DNA from: Antedon mediterranea
Taxonomy: Eukaryota; Echinodermata; Crinoidea; Comatulida; Antedonidae
Assembly: GCF_964355755.1 (NCBI RefSeq)
Contig: NC_092679.1
Span: forward strand, 1,116,001 to 1,180,000
Direction of reading: 5' to 3'
Length of the DNA stretch: 64,000 nt
Shown: positions 1 to 11,900 of the stretch, one piece after another
Layout: each line of letters begins with the position of its first letter
How positions within the stretch are numbered: position 1 is the stretch's first letter
The notes under the pieces: generated by a model
Databases searched by the model: none
What the model was told of the DNA's origin: nothing
Seen by the model: only the letters and a program-made list of their open reading frames with translations
Program-made: the position numbers and the translations under genes

Positions 1-2655
1 TCTCCTTTGACCTTAGTTCAACTGTTCGCAGTAACTTAGCAATCTCAACTTTACTTGACTGGGTCTCAATGGAAGCCTTGCCAACAACCAGGTCACGTTC
101 ACGCTCAAATTCTTTCACCACGTGACTTAGTGCCGTTTCTAAACTCGTTACTTTCTCTTGTAACTTGAATGAAAACAGAAAAAGTCTAGTAATAGTATTG
201 AAACTAGAGAAAATATATTTAAAAATGCATATTTTATGCATACAATCTAAGATTAATAGTATTGAAAGTAGGAAAAATATATTTTTAAATGCATTTTTTT
301 GCATAAAATTAAAGAGTGAGTATTTAAAAATGTAAACATTTAAGTAAATAATTTTAAATCAAATGAGCCTTAGTATTGGTACAAAACCTAGATTTGAACC
401 CAGATTGGTCAGCAAACATGTTGACCACCAAGCTAAAATGCCATTTCTTATAATGTTGCCTCATGGCATGAAAATATTGACTTACCATTCGTATTTGGTT
501 CTTGCGTTTTTTAGCTTCTACCACTTTTTCCTGAACAAGCAGATCGTTCAGCTCCCTTCCTTCCTCTAGCTGCTTGTTCTTTTTCTCCAGCTCTTTTTTA
601 GTTTTTTCTAACTCATCTGTCTCTTTCATGTGGTAACATAATGCTTCGTTCACTCGCACGTTCTCTTTGTAAACAGATCGTGTCGTCTCATCTAATTTAC
701 TACAGAAAATTATAAAATCATAGAATATTTTGTATTGTATTGTTGATGTACAAAATGTCTCAAGCTCTCAATGCGCTGAACATTATTACCCCAGTCATTT
801 TCTTTGGATCAAACACGTATGGAAACATGCTTCCATAATGCAGCTAGTAATCAGCGCAAAGTTGGGTCTTGATCTAACCGGGTACCCATTTATACACCTG
901 GGTGGAGAGAGGCAAACGTAAGTAAAGTATCTTGCCTACGGATACAAGCAATGCGGCAGAGTTGGATTCGAACCTCGGTCTCACGATCAGTAGTCCAACA
1001 CAGTGCGCCACACACCCTCACAAGGCTATTAACTAATCAAATGGATTTTAAAGATGTGTCCACAACAGATGCATTGTTACACTTGTAATACCTTATTGCT
1101 TCTGTGTGAGCTCTCTCAGCAAGCTCAGCAATTTTCTGACTTGCTTCTTGTTGCAATCGAATCTTCTCTTCAAAGAATTTGTGCTCCATTCGTTGAAGCT
1201 GATGTTTGTGTTCTTTATTTGTTATATACATTTCTTCTTTTATCTGAATAAAGATATGATACATTTTACAGCATAGTACTACATACACCACAAACCTCTA
1301 CTCTTTTCACTTGCACAACCATGGGAAAACAGACTAATAAACAAAATAAAAATCACTATAAATAATTTACATTATATCATGTTTTTTTTTTCAAAAAGTT
1401 CAATGAAAATTTATACTTCTTGAATAGACTGTTTGTTATACCTCGTCAAGTTCTTTTTGCATCGTCCCTCGTTTTCTTCTAAATTCCTTCACAAGTTTTA
1501 ATTCACTTTGCATCATTTTCACTTCATTTGCTTTGTCTTCTAATGAATCTTCAAGTTGCTGGATCTTTTCGGTGAAATCTGAAATCTATGGAAAAAAATC
1601 AAAATAATAATATTAATAACGTTCAAAATGCAAGGGGCCTCTAAGCTCTGAACAATCAACAGAAAATGTAAAAAGAACAAAAATAATTAATGTTGAAAAT
1701 GCAAATTAAAAAGGTGGGATTTGAGGAGTTGTTTAATATGCAATTTATATGTAAATTATTATATGCAAAAATTACCTGATCAGCATTGATATAAAAATGG
1801 CAATAAATTAAATTAAATAAAAAGGAAGAACAATTGTGTTTAAATTTAAATTATAGGAAAAAATACGTACAATCATTTCTTTTTCTTTCCTGGTTTCTCT
1901 TTTCGTGTCTTTCAACTGCTTTTGTAATTTTGCAATCTGATAAAAAAGAGAAGAAAACATACAAGTTGACATACAGTACAGTAGGCAGGGTACAGTAGGC
2001 AGGGTTCCTGGATTCTCGTGCCATGGTGGTCAGCGATGGTCTAAGGCCTATTACTACAAACATTCTTCAGCAATTAGCTAATTATTTCTTATCTTGAATT
2101 TTGCACTGGATTACTTTTATTATTATTTATTTACCAAATCTTCCTTGGCTTGATCTTCTCTTTTTAAGAATGTGATCACATCCACCGTGTCTTTTTCTGT
2201 CTTCTGCATCGACACTTGCAAGGCTTCATTCTCAAGAGCAAGGTGTTTGGAACTCTCTCGGAATTCTTGTCTCGATATTTCTGTCGCTGCCAATCGAGAT
2301 TCCCATATTTTAGCATTTGCTACAGCAAGTGCCGAATCAGAAAATTTTTTTTCTTTCTTTTTTCTTAAAAATAGTAATTTCAAAAAATTATATTAAATCA
2401 TGATGGTAGCATGCATGGCTTATTTAGTCCTGGTTTTATTGGTTAGGGAATAGGCATAGCCTACTTGCCATCAAGTATCAAGTAGGCATACCTATCTAAT
2501 AAGACCAAAGCTGATTTATTGACAGACTGTGCCCGGTCGTGTTGGTTTTTCCTGTCCTAAAAATTGAGGGCTGCATTATTCTAGCTGGAGACTTACCCCT
2601 TTTTGCCTTTTCCTTTGCCCTTTCCTGCCTTACCCTTTTTCGATTTTTTCGGCAT
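1..2655 (-). CDS. BBOF1: BBOF1, basal body orientation factor 1 (partial, 3' end outside window)
   Basis: Coiled-coil protein of motile-cilium basal bodies, needed for basal body alignment in multiciliated cells. Seven exons are visible: 2597-2655, 2135-2363, 1871-1936, 1442-1585, 1092-1243, 486-699 and 1-163, all GT-AG and in phase, giving about 342 residues of a family that is about 530 long in human. The start is ATG at 2655; it opens with a Lys/Gly-rich head (MPKKSKKGKAGKGKGKGKKG), as in vertebrate BBOF1. Recognisable blocks are FFEEKIRLQQEASQKI, LAERAHTEAIR, ALCYHMKETDELEKTKKEL and ELNDLLVQEKVVEAKKR; each lines up with the vertebrate protein. Almost the whole product is heptad-rich coiled coil. 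It lies head to head with SPATA7. Introns hold SINE remnants at 385-440 and 735-1023. Confidence 0.9.
385..440 (-). repeat. tRNA-like SINE remnant
   Basis: On the minus strand this has an A-box-like segment (TTTTAGCTTGGTGG, 427-440) followed about 30 nt later by a B-box-like segment (GGGTTCAAATCT, 390-401). That is the internal pol III promoter layout of a tRNA-derived SINE head. No cloverleaf acceptor stem can be drawn. It lies in the BBOF1 intron between the last two visible exons. Confidence 0.5.
735..1023 (-). repeat. tRNA-derived SINE
   Basis: The minus strand begins with a tRNA-like head: A box TGTGGCGCACTGTGTTGG near 995-1012 and B box GGTTCGAATCC at 964-974. An unrelated body follows, containing CCCAGGTGTATAAATGGGTA. 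This head-plus-body organisation is typical of a tRNA-derived SINE. It sits in a BBOF1 intron, in the same orientation as the gene. Confidence 0.7.
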
Positions 2656-3420
2656 TTTTATTTAGTTTACATATACTCAAATAAAAACAGAAGAACTGAT
2701 CAACGTTATCTAAGCTGAAACGGCAACTAAATACATAAATAAACCAAAGTAAAACAGGTTGCTGGTGAAACTTCTGGCTGCTCAGCAGCTTCCTAAACAA
2801 TGAGCTCGCCCTCTATGTGCATAATGAAACCATGACAACAACAACAACCGGAAGCGATGCGATTGAAAATTATTATAGTTTTTATCAATGTTTGTGTTTT
2901 CATCAAACTATACCTGCTTAACTAAGGCCTAGCTAGGCCGGATCAGACATAACCATAACCCTCTCAATATTCAATATCTTGACAATTAAAATAAATTGAC
3001 ACTTGTTTTCAGGGTGCCAATGATTGTTGTTGAGGATTGAGAGGAAGACGAGCGAGAGGAGTTTCGTACCAAATCCAGGCACTGAGTAGTTGATAGGAGA
3101 AGGCATGTTTGTGGCTAGGCTAACCTACTTTGTAGTCTATAACCTAAGCCTAGGCTTGCAATTTGAATTAATAAATATTTTGTCTATAATAAAATGTTAT
3201 GGTTTATTATTCTCAGTCGCATCATAAGTTGGTTGATAGCACTTCGGTTTTGGTCGCAAAGTCAATAAATTATTTTTATGAACTTAAATTGTAAAGTAAC
3301 CTCAATTATTTTTTATTTTATTTTCAAATTAAAGATTAAAAGCTAGTAAGACGCAATGACAAACAAAGTTAAATAAATGCCATCATCGCAGTTTACAAAA
3401 GCTCAACAACAGTCCGCGAG
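2656..3420. promoter_or_regulatory. Shared intergenic promoter region, BBOF1 / SPATA7
   Basis: This 765-bp gap separates the ATGs of two divergently transcribed ciliary genes, so it must contain both promoters. I could not find a full palindromic RFX X-box by eye; only a GGCAAC half site at 2722-2727 is visible. The divergent arrangement is seen directly; co-regulation is inference. Confidence 0.5.
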
Positions 3421-6250
3421 ATGGCGGCGTCTAGAGAAAAACGCAACCAAGAAGGTCAGTTATCGATTAGGAAAGCATTTAATATAATAAAACTTTGTTG
3501 CGTAAACTATATATTTATATTTTTGGTGTTTTTTACAGAATTTACCAAATTACCCAAAAGGGACATGGTAACGCCAACGAAGGGAGCTTACAAAGGACAT
3601 GTTTCCGTCAAAAGTAGCGGTAATTTTAAAATTTATATTTTAATCATCGGCTTACAAGCTACAAACTATCATAGAATTAATTTTTTAAAATTCACTTGCG
3701 TATACATTGCAACATACCAAAACAATTGTAAAAAGTATTTCAATTTTCAATGTTTTTTTTTTTCAGTTTATGCAGCGACTGGATGTACAAGGCTAGCAAA
3801 TCAGAATATGGTCCGTGATCATTTAGATGCACACTACAAAAAAGTTAACTCTGCTAAATGTAAAATAATTTTGTTTCAATATTTTAATTTTAAAACAATT
3901 TTATTTGATTGATTCTTTTTTCTCTCCATCTCTTATTTCAAAAATGTAATTGTAGTGTGACAGATAATGTTACCAATATACTACTTTACCTCTTTGCCAT
4001 TGTTATAACTATGATTTCGACAAGAAAAATATTATTTGAAAATCTGGAATACCATTTTGCTTTCTCTTTTAGCTTGCATTGACAACGGAAAGCCTAAAGC
4101 TTGGACTCACAGTACAAAGAGTAAGAAACACATTCTCTACTGTATTTAAGAATTAGTACTGTATGCCAAGTTATATCTAAATGATCAGTTCCATTAGGAA
4201 CTGGATAGGCTACCCTCAGTAAATATGGTAATAAATAAATAAATAAATAAATATCCAAAACATTTTAGTAACGTTGTTGTTTTTATGACTGATTTATTTT
4301 TAGAACGAGATCAACTGAAGAGAAACAAGATGAAAAAAACTAGTAATTCCCGTCCTTCTTCGAGGGCTAGTAGCACAGGCAGAAACTCTCGTCTGGATCA
4401 AGATGATGTAAGTATGATACAAATTGTGGCTCTCGTTTTTATGTGGTCGAAGCATGGGAATAAAGCATTTTGATTGGTTACTTTTATTGCAAAAGAACAT
4501 TATTACTTAAGACAATTTTTGTTTTCAGGATTTTTATTTTAAAGAATTAGATTTTGATGAGTCGGGGACAGGCCAAGGTTTGTTAGCATCTTCTGAAAAT
4601 GGCCGCCAATCAACAAATGAGAGAGTACCACGAACAATGACACCATCCCAACGTGCAGGGTTGACCCCAAGGTCATCCGCACCGAAAGTTTATTCTGGAG
4701 ATGTTCTTGATAAGATGTCAACAAGCTTTGTTGCTCCTGCAAGACCTTACACGCCTCGAACAAAGAAGTCGTCTGCACAGTCCTGGCTCTCAAAATCAAA
4801 TGTTTATAACTCCCCAAAAAAAAATACACCTCCCTCCCGCAAACAGTCAAGGTATGCAGTGCTTTATATATTGTGTCTTATAGCTGTGGTATTCCCTACC
4901 AAGCTCTGTCTGAAGTGTGATGCGCCTGGTGGTAGTGATATGACATCATCATGTCCATATTTGGGCACATCACATTTTTTTCTCGCATACAGTTTGATAG
5001 TATAGACAGAGCTTTAGACACTAAGGAAAACAAAGTCATTATGCATTTATTGAAATATAGAAATTGTTATTATATTTTAGACAAAAAGTTGAATATATTA
5101 ATGAAGAGGAAAGCTATGGCAAAACTGTGAAATACCATAATGGATTAAATGATACATTTGACAAAGAGCCAGAAGAAACAGTAGGATACGCTGGAACATC
5201 TGATTGGATGTCGGAGGAGGACGGCGGCGGCTTAAATGACAGTACATATGACAACAGACACAAACCTTTATACAAGTAAGCATTGCTGTCGAAATGCTTC
5301 AACAGCAAAAACTAGAAGGGCACTCAGAGAGCGCAAACCTCCGCCTAGGCATTTGAAAATTGAATCATATGTTCCCATACAGCTATGAAACCATCCTTTA
5401 AAATCTTGTGAAAATCGGGCAATAACTTTTTGAGTAATCCTGCTAACAAAATTATTGAAACAAACAAACACACACGATCGACCACATAAGCTCTTGCCAT
5501 TCTGGCAGAGGTAACAATTGATTTATGTAGACTTTTGTTATAATATGTGATTAATCTTATTTTTTCAACTTTTCAGTTCGGCAATCAAAGATCAAAAGTT
5601 GAATTCTGAAAAAGCAATCCAATCTTCATTAAAGATTCAACAAGAGTAAGTACTGAATCCTTGGGTCGATTTAGTATGCAAGTTTAAACTGGGTATTTTC
5701 ACCACTAACCAATAGGCACATCTAAATCTGATGGGAGAAAACACATGACATGTGGAGCCTTAAAAAATATTATGCCCAAGTCGTAGGGCATAGTTAAAAT
5801 TATACCATGGCCAATCAGATGAATTGAGCGACGTCTGTTTTATTAGGGGCCGGTGTTAGTAGCAGACAAGATGAAATTTGTTTTTATCATTTAATGTAGG
5901 GAGGAAGAATTGCTATATTTAGAATTTGTGACAGATGTTACTACAGATGTTTTGAATCGTGGTGTGTACACAAACAGAATGCTGAAACAAATATTTGAAT
6001 CTCATATCACAAATAATAAAGACAGATTAGATGAGGTAAGATTCTGTATTATCAAACAGATACGACCCAATGAATGTAAAAGTAAAATGTATACTACGGC
6101 ATCTATACAAATGTTTTATCTTGAAAGAATAATAGTCGCTTATCAATTTTTTAGAGTCGTATGCAGAATTTAGTGCAACAACTTCAACAGGATTTAGCGA
6201 TTGAAGATGAGGAAATATTAGCAGACGATAAAGTTGAAGAGGGTATATAA
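3421..6250 (+). CDS. SPATA7: SPATA7, ciliary transition-zone protein
   Basis: SPATA7 acts at the photoreceptor connecting cilium / ciliary transition zone with the RPGRIP1 complex. Ten exons: 3421-3454, 3539-3619, 3767-3859, 4073-4120, 4304-4407, 4529-4851, 5081-5275, 5577-5645, 5900-6035, 6155-6250. They join in phase to 392 aa (human is about 600). Family blocks seen: YKGHVSVKSS, MVRDHLDAHYKKVNSAK, SGDVLDK followed by PARPYTPRTKK, and the conserved C-terminal block EEELLYLEFVTDVTTDVLNR with ITNNKDRLDE. The C-terminal tail beyond this block is short and acidic, so the protein is shorter than the human one. A polyadenylation signal lies at 6469-6474. A MITE (4896-5017) sits in intron 6, just after the donor. 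Confidence 0.92.
4896..5017. mobile_element. MITE family 1, copy a
   Basis: Member of a short inverted-repeat family with termini aagctctgtctacactat / atagtgtagacagagctt and a conserved core around gtgatatgacatcatcatgt and catatatgggcacatcac. Here the left end is diverged and shortened; the right end is good. It lies in SPATA7 intron 6. Confidence 0.8.
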
Positions 6251-7040
6251 AGTTGGTTTGATACATCTATCTATATTTGCGGATAGACGCGGTTTTTTTT
6301 ACCGTGAATCAGTGACAGTTCATCAAATGAAAATTGTCGTTATATTTGTGCTATTAAATAATATATGATATTTTTTTGTAAATTCTTGTAGTGTAAAGCT
6401 GTGTATTTAATTGCAATATTTAAAGTAAGTTGAAGTTTATGAACATTCCTATAATTACAGCACATTCCAATAAAACACTGGCTTTATTTGTCCGTTGATT
6501 GGATATCAAGGTACTACAGTATATTATCCCTTGTTTATCCGTACAATGAAATGTTCATTTTCATAACTACTGTATGTATCGAAAATTGCCTTTGCCAATA
6601 CATCCATGATATAACTAACAATTATTACGATATGGAATTATATGCAGAATAATGATTATTTTAGTATTTATGCAAGATTGTACGAAATGAAATAAGAGAA
6701 ATAATAACATGATAGTATATTAATACATTTTGTCCGTCCAACCTGGTAATTATTTTATATGAAACATTTGCATTGTTTTATAATATTAAATAAGTGTCAT
6801 ATAACTAAATTGTCTGTATGTTTTGTTGTGTTTTATTGTTTCTTTTAAATGATTGGTGGTTGGCATCGTTGAGTCATAAAAATAGCAAATAATTGGTGTC
6901 TGAACATGCTATGCTTTAATATCAGATTTGTGTGATACAATAAAATAATGATCTACAACAAAAGACATGGCTGTCTAGAAATCTAAGATCTTTAGTTTGC
7001 TAGACACCTAATCAATGATTCTAATTAAGACGCAAGGTAT

Positions 7041-7082
7041 CTTAGTTTTCTAGACAACTATCAATGGGTCTAGAAAACTAAG
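7041..7082. repeat. Perfect 14-bp inverted repeat
   Basis: cttagttttctaga at 7041-7054 and its exact reverse complement at 7069-7082 with a 14-nt loop. Related pieces built on ctagaaa/tttctag occur from 6970 to 7120. It may be the core of a decayed miniature transposon. Confidence 0.6.
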
Positions 7083-7274
7083 ACGCAGAGATCTAGAAAT
7101 ATATTAAGATATCTAGAAAATTTTCCCGACACCCACAAGAAGTATCTCAGAATAATAATATACTAATAATAATACAATATATTTAAGCATCACATTATAG
7201 GTTTCTACACAATTTGTATAATGCACAACATTGAGCTCATGTTTACACAAACAAGAATTCAGTTTCAGTAACAT

Positions 7275-7500
7275 TTAACCTTTACGTTCAGAGAGATCAA
7301 CACAGAATCCCACAATATTCATAGACTGTGTTTCATGTCTGGAAAACAGTTTAATATGGTAATTGCAGAGAGATTTGCCCAGTCTTATTTTGTGGTGCAG
7401 TTCATGTGCAGCTTTCATTGCTGCTATTGGCAAATTTAACTTTGAGATGTCGTCGCACAAAGGTTGTTTACAAAGTGGAAGAGTAGTTTTACCTGCAGAA
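7275..7500 (-). other. Unassigned ORF, possible terminal exon
   Basis: An open frame of about 75 codons, including LPLCKQPLCDDISKLNLP and AHELHHKIRLGK, ends at a stop at 7275. A CAG at its upstream edge could be a splice acceptor, but the pyrimidine tract is weak. I do not recognise a family and see no further exons upstream before the SNX5/6 gene. It could be a lineage-specific exon, a transposon remnant, or chance. Confidence 0.2.
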
Positions 7501-7785
7501 TCAAGACTCTATGCAACTATAATTAATTACTACTGTATTATGACACAATAACATGAAATTAGTACCTCCAACATATATAGAAATATAATAACACATTTGT
7601 AAAAAAAGAAAAAACATCTATTGTAGATACGAAACATAACACATTCTGGATATTTATTTCTACTAATTTCAAATAATGGAATTAAATTCATGGTTGTGTA
7701 TAAAAAATAGTATAATATATTCAAAAGATATTACCTTTACTTTTGAAAAGAGATCACTCACCATATTTCAATAAAATAAATCTAA

Positions 7786-8035
7786 ATGGATTTATTCCAG
7801 TTATGAGATCTTATCTAAACTGGTTTATTCCAGTTATGAGATCTTATCTAAACTGGTTTATTACAGTTATGAGATCTTATCTAAACTGGTTTATTCCAGT
7901 TACGAAATCTTATCTAAACTGGTTTATTCCAGTTATGAGATCTTATCTAAACTGGTTTATTCCAGTTACTGTACAAGATCTCATCCAAACTGGTTTCCAG
8001 TTAAAAGATATCATCTATTCAATTCTCATCTAAAC
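7786..8035. repeat. 33-bp minisatellite
   Basis: About six tandem copies of a 33-bp unit (core gatcttatctaaactggttt) run from 7786 to about 7975; more degenerate aactggttt copies continue to 8035. The unit is a multiple of three, so it creates a spurious repeat-coding ORF with an 11-residue period. Confidence 0.85.
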
Positions 8036-8084
8036 ATTTCATCAGTTTAATTCGAGTTTGAACAGCTTCTCAAACTGGTTTAAA

Positions 8085-8142
8085 CTTGTTTAATTCAGTT
8101 TTATCTGGTTTAAACTTGTTTAATTCAGTTTTATCTGTGTTA
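8085..8142. repeat. Short tandem duplication
   Basis: Two adjacent near-identical copies of a unit of about 31 bp beginning ctggtttaaacttgtttaat. Related to the neighbouring 33-bp minisatellite through the shared ctggttt core. Confidence 0.7.
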
Positions 8143-8343
8143 ATTATATGCTATATTGTTTGTTTACACATTACTTTCACATGTTAAGTACAGATCTACT
8201 AAACATATTAGCTTTCACATTATTCATACTGTACTTCAACGTATAACATAATGCAGTACAGTATTTTCTTTAGCATTTTCATTAATTTATATCTGAAAAC
8301 AAACCATAACATTAGAACCCCTTAAAATGCATTTTAGCTTTCA

Positions 8344-8432
8344 TAGTATAGTATAGTATAGTATAGTATAGTATAGTATAGTATAGTATAGTATAGTATA
8401 GTATAGTATAGTATAGTATAGTATAGTATAGT
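8344..8432. repeat. (GTATA)n microsatellite
   Basis: About 18 uninterrupted copies of the pentanucleotide GTATA. Confidence 0.95.
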
Positions 8433-8939
8433 TCTAATAGCTTTTTAAAATATATTTAACAATCAAATTCTGTTCAACAGAATCATGAGGATTTTACGTG
8501 TAAGTACAGTAAAAAGGGGAACAAATGTACTAAATTGAGTTGAGCTGTTGTTTCCAATAGTTTCATCTTTCCTTATAAGGATGTCAATAAGGAGAATTGA
8601 CAATGTATTTTTGTCAATCCATCCATGATAATATAATAAACATGACAGCTACTATCTAAATTAATTTACTGTAGCTTTGCATGGGCATTAGACCAACCAT
8701 TCATTAGCATAAATGTGTCGAGTTTATATTTGCTCTATTTTTATATGCAATATTTTTTTTAATTTTTCAAAATAGCTTTTCACAACATTAACATTTAGTA
8801 TTTAAAAACATTTTTTGAGATTTATATATAAATTGTCAAACAATACAGTAATTATTATAGTCACCTCTACAATAATAAATCCATAAAAATAATATATGAT
8901 GAGAACATGTAACAAAATTAAGATTTTTTTTTTAACATT

Positions 8940-11900
8940 TCAGTTTTCTTCTTTCAATGATGTTATGCATGTTCGTAGAAGTTGTACTTGGGCCTAAAAA
9001 ATAAAAAATCATGTTTATCTCTTTATGTTTCGATTTTTTAATTAAAAAAAAACACTTTACGAGGTGGATTTAGAGAGAAATTGAGTCCATGTCCATAAAT
9101 GGTTTTTGTCAACAAAATAATTTATACACAAATGATGGTGGCAAAAAAAAAAATAATTCGAGTGATTTTACCAGGATATTGAATTTTGCTAAATATTGTT
9201 TTTAAATTGTGTGTTACAAAATTTTTTTGCAAAACTTGTTCTGATACCTGTATAAAATAAAATATCAAATTAAATATTAAAAATAATTTTCAATATCTTA
9301 CCTTTGCATGTTTTGTTTCAAGTTCTGCTAACTCAACCAAGTACTTCCTGTAAGCTTCAACTCTACGTGCTTTAAAGTCAGTTAGTTCGCCTTTAGCGAT
9401 TTCAGATATCTTCTCAAACTTTTCGCACGCCTTTTGTTGCGCTGTTTGGGCTTGAGCTAAATCTTTGTTTTTTAGACGAGCTTTCTCTAGATTCTTATTT
9501 GCCGCTTCGTAGTTGGCAAGGGAACGAGATCGGCGAAGTAACAACGACTGTTGAAAAGATATTTAATTTCATAAGAAAATGACAAAGTAATTTATATGAA
9601 AGGCTTTTATTGTAGTAAAGTCAGAGGCGGGTGGGGTCGAGGAGGGTAGAACTAGGGCTTTATGTTCACCCTTTTGACAGCCAAAATAAAATTATGAACT
9701 ACTTTTTGACATATATTTTTGACAGACTATAAACTTTAATATTACGCTTATCCATTTAAAATCCTGGATCCAATATTTGACATCTATTATTTTAAAATTA
9801 TAATGTTATAATTTTGGATCCAACACCCCTGAAAGTAGGGCCACAAAAATGCCATATACCTTAGCGGCTGCCGAGTCTCTCATATAATATCGCAAAAGGT
9901 CTGAAAGTTTAAGATCTTCATCAGATGAAACTCTTGCTTCTAATTTCTGTATTAAATAAATAACAACAAAATAATTCAGACAAGAATGAAGCAAGCCATT
10001 TTGATTCTATAATTTGAATATTTGTGAATTATATTTCAAAATATACCATACAAATTGAGATTATTATACATTGAACATCTAGTAACTGTGTACAGAGTAT
10101 AGTAAGTTCATTGTCAACTTACTCTAACTTTTTCAAATGTGTCTGCAATTTTATTGAAAAACCTGCAAAATAAAATATAATTACTTGAAATTATATAAGC
10201 AATGAACATAAAAAAAGGAAAAAATGTATTATAATAATAACTTAGGATTCTATCTATTAATGTGCCTGTATAAAATTTGTTAATAATAAATAAATATGTC
10301 TGTAAATACGGTGACACGTACTTGTCTAAATCGGTTCTCTCAATCGTAGCAAGCCCAGTGAGACCTCCAGATATCTGAATGTAATTATCTGCAACATCTA
10401 AATAAAAAAAAGAAAGATGTTTACAATATCTGACAAAATCATAGCAAAGGTAGCTATAACTTAAAGCTATTTCTTAAATAATCTCTAAATTATTGTTTTG
10501 TATTGAATTGATTTATACTTTTTTCATATGATGTATGTACTGTTGTTGTATTCATGATATGTGATGTGCCCATATATGGACATAATGATGTCAAATTTGG
10601 CATGCAGTCTGTTTGTCATTAAGCCATGCATAGTAATGTTTATCATTGTCTACTTCAACAAACAAGCATGAACTTACTTTTATGAGTTCTTGTCATTCTA
10701 TCTGACTTAGAGGTGGAATCTTTTACTCTGGTGTGATACTCAACTAGAAAACTCTTTTCATGCTCAAAGAAGCAATCAACATCCTAAATAAAAATGAAAA
10801 ATAAATGTTAAATATATAATTATGTTTAAGAGTCACCCAGCACTAGCACTGATATACACCTATGTTATCATCAAATGGTTTATTAGTCAAATTCACCCCA
10901 AATATAACAACCAATTGAAGAATGTTCTGTTAGTGTGAGATTGATGAAATGTTTGTATGGATGGTTTGAAAATAAACTAACCTTTTGTCCAGAAAGAAAA
11001 ACTTCACTGACAGATTTTGTTAGTGATTTGTAAAGACTATCAAACCTCTCTTTCTTATTTCTTCCACGTACATTTAACTGTAACCAAAGAGAAATATAAT
11101 TGTTTAAAAAGAGAGAAGGAAAAGGATGGTGATAAAAAACACATGAAATGCTGTGAAAGAGAGAGGGGATGAATAGAAAGAGGAAAAGAAAGGAATGGAA
11201 AATAATGAAAGAAGCTTACATCTTGGTCATACTCCAAGAACACTTTAAAGTTTTGATCACTTCTTAGCGTAGGGTGAGCAGCAAGTCGTTGTAAGAACAC
11301 TTCATGCATGGCTACAGTTTTCTTAAAAGTTGCTAGATATTCCCTTAAAATAAAACAACATCAACATTAAGTTCTGTCTACACTATCAAATTAGTTTGAA
11401 AAACAAATGTAATTTGCCCAAATATGGTAGTGATATGTTCAAATATGGCAGTGATATGACATCATCATGTCCATATATGGCACATCACATTTTTTTGTCA
11501 TAAACTTTGATAGTTTAGACAGAGCTTTAACAATCTTATCATACAATACAAAGTCAAATTAGAAAATTCAAATGAATAAAGGAGACTTTACATCATCAAA
11601 ATACAAATTTGCAATCTTCATGTAAAACCGGTCTATACACCTTTTTAAAGGCCAGGTGCGGGCAAAAATTTCTATTGATCATACATTCCAATAATTATCG
11701 ATCTATAGTTTCCCCTATGTTTCATAATTTTGGGGATTTTATTTGTGTTAAAATAAGCACTTTTTTATCAGTAAAATAGTTCAAATTACACAGTAAACTC
11801 TCTATTCTTTTGTACACAAATTTTGTAAATAGAGAGGCATTTTAAAAAGCTATGAAAAATAAACGGTGTGGTAAAAAGTTTTATCAGATGACTAAATATA

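Larger units (their letters stand above)
6251..8939. other. Intergenic region between SPATA7 and the SNX5/6 gene (tail to tail)
   Basis: Contains the SPATA7 3' UTR, a small inverted repeat (7041-7054 with 7069-7082), an unassigned minus ORF (7275-7500), two minisatellites (7786-8035, 8085-8142) and a pentanucleotide microsatellite (8344-8432). No other gene is recognisable. The rest is AT-rich unique-looking sequence that also carries the SNX5/6 3' UTR. Confidence 0.6.

Noticed and set aside
940-1023. Possible tRNA gene on the minus strand
   Set aside because: A and B boxes are present, but no acceptor stem pairs and the sequence continues into a SINE body.
7743-8033. ORF encoding repeats of an 11-residue unit
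   Set aside because: Artefact of a 33-bp minisatellite; no splice or homology support.
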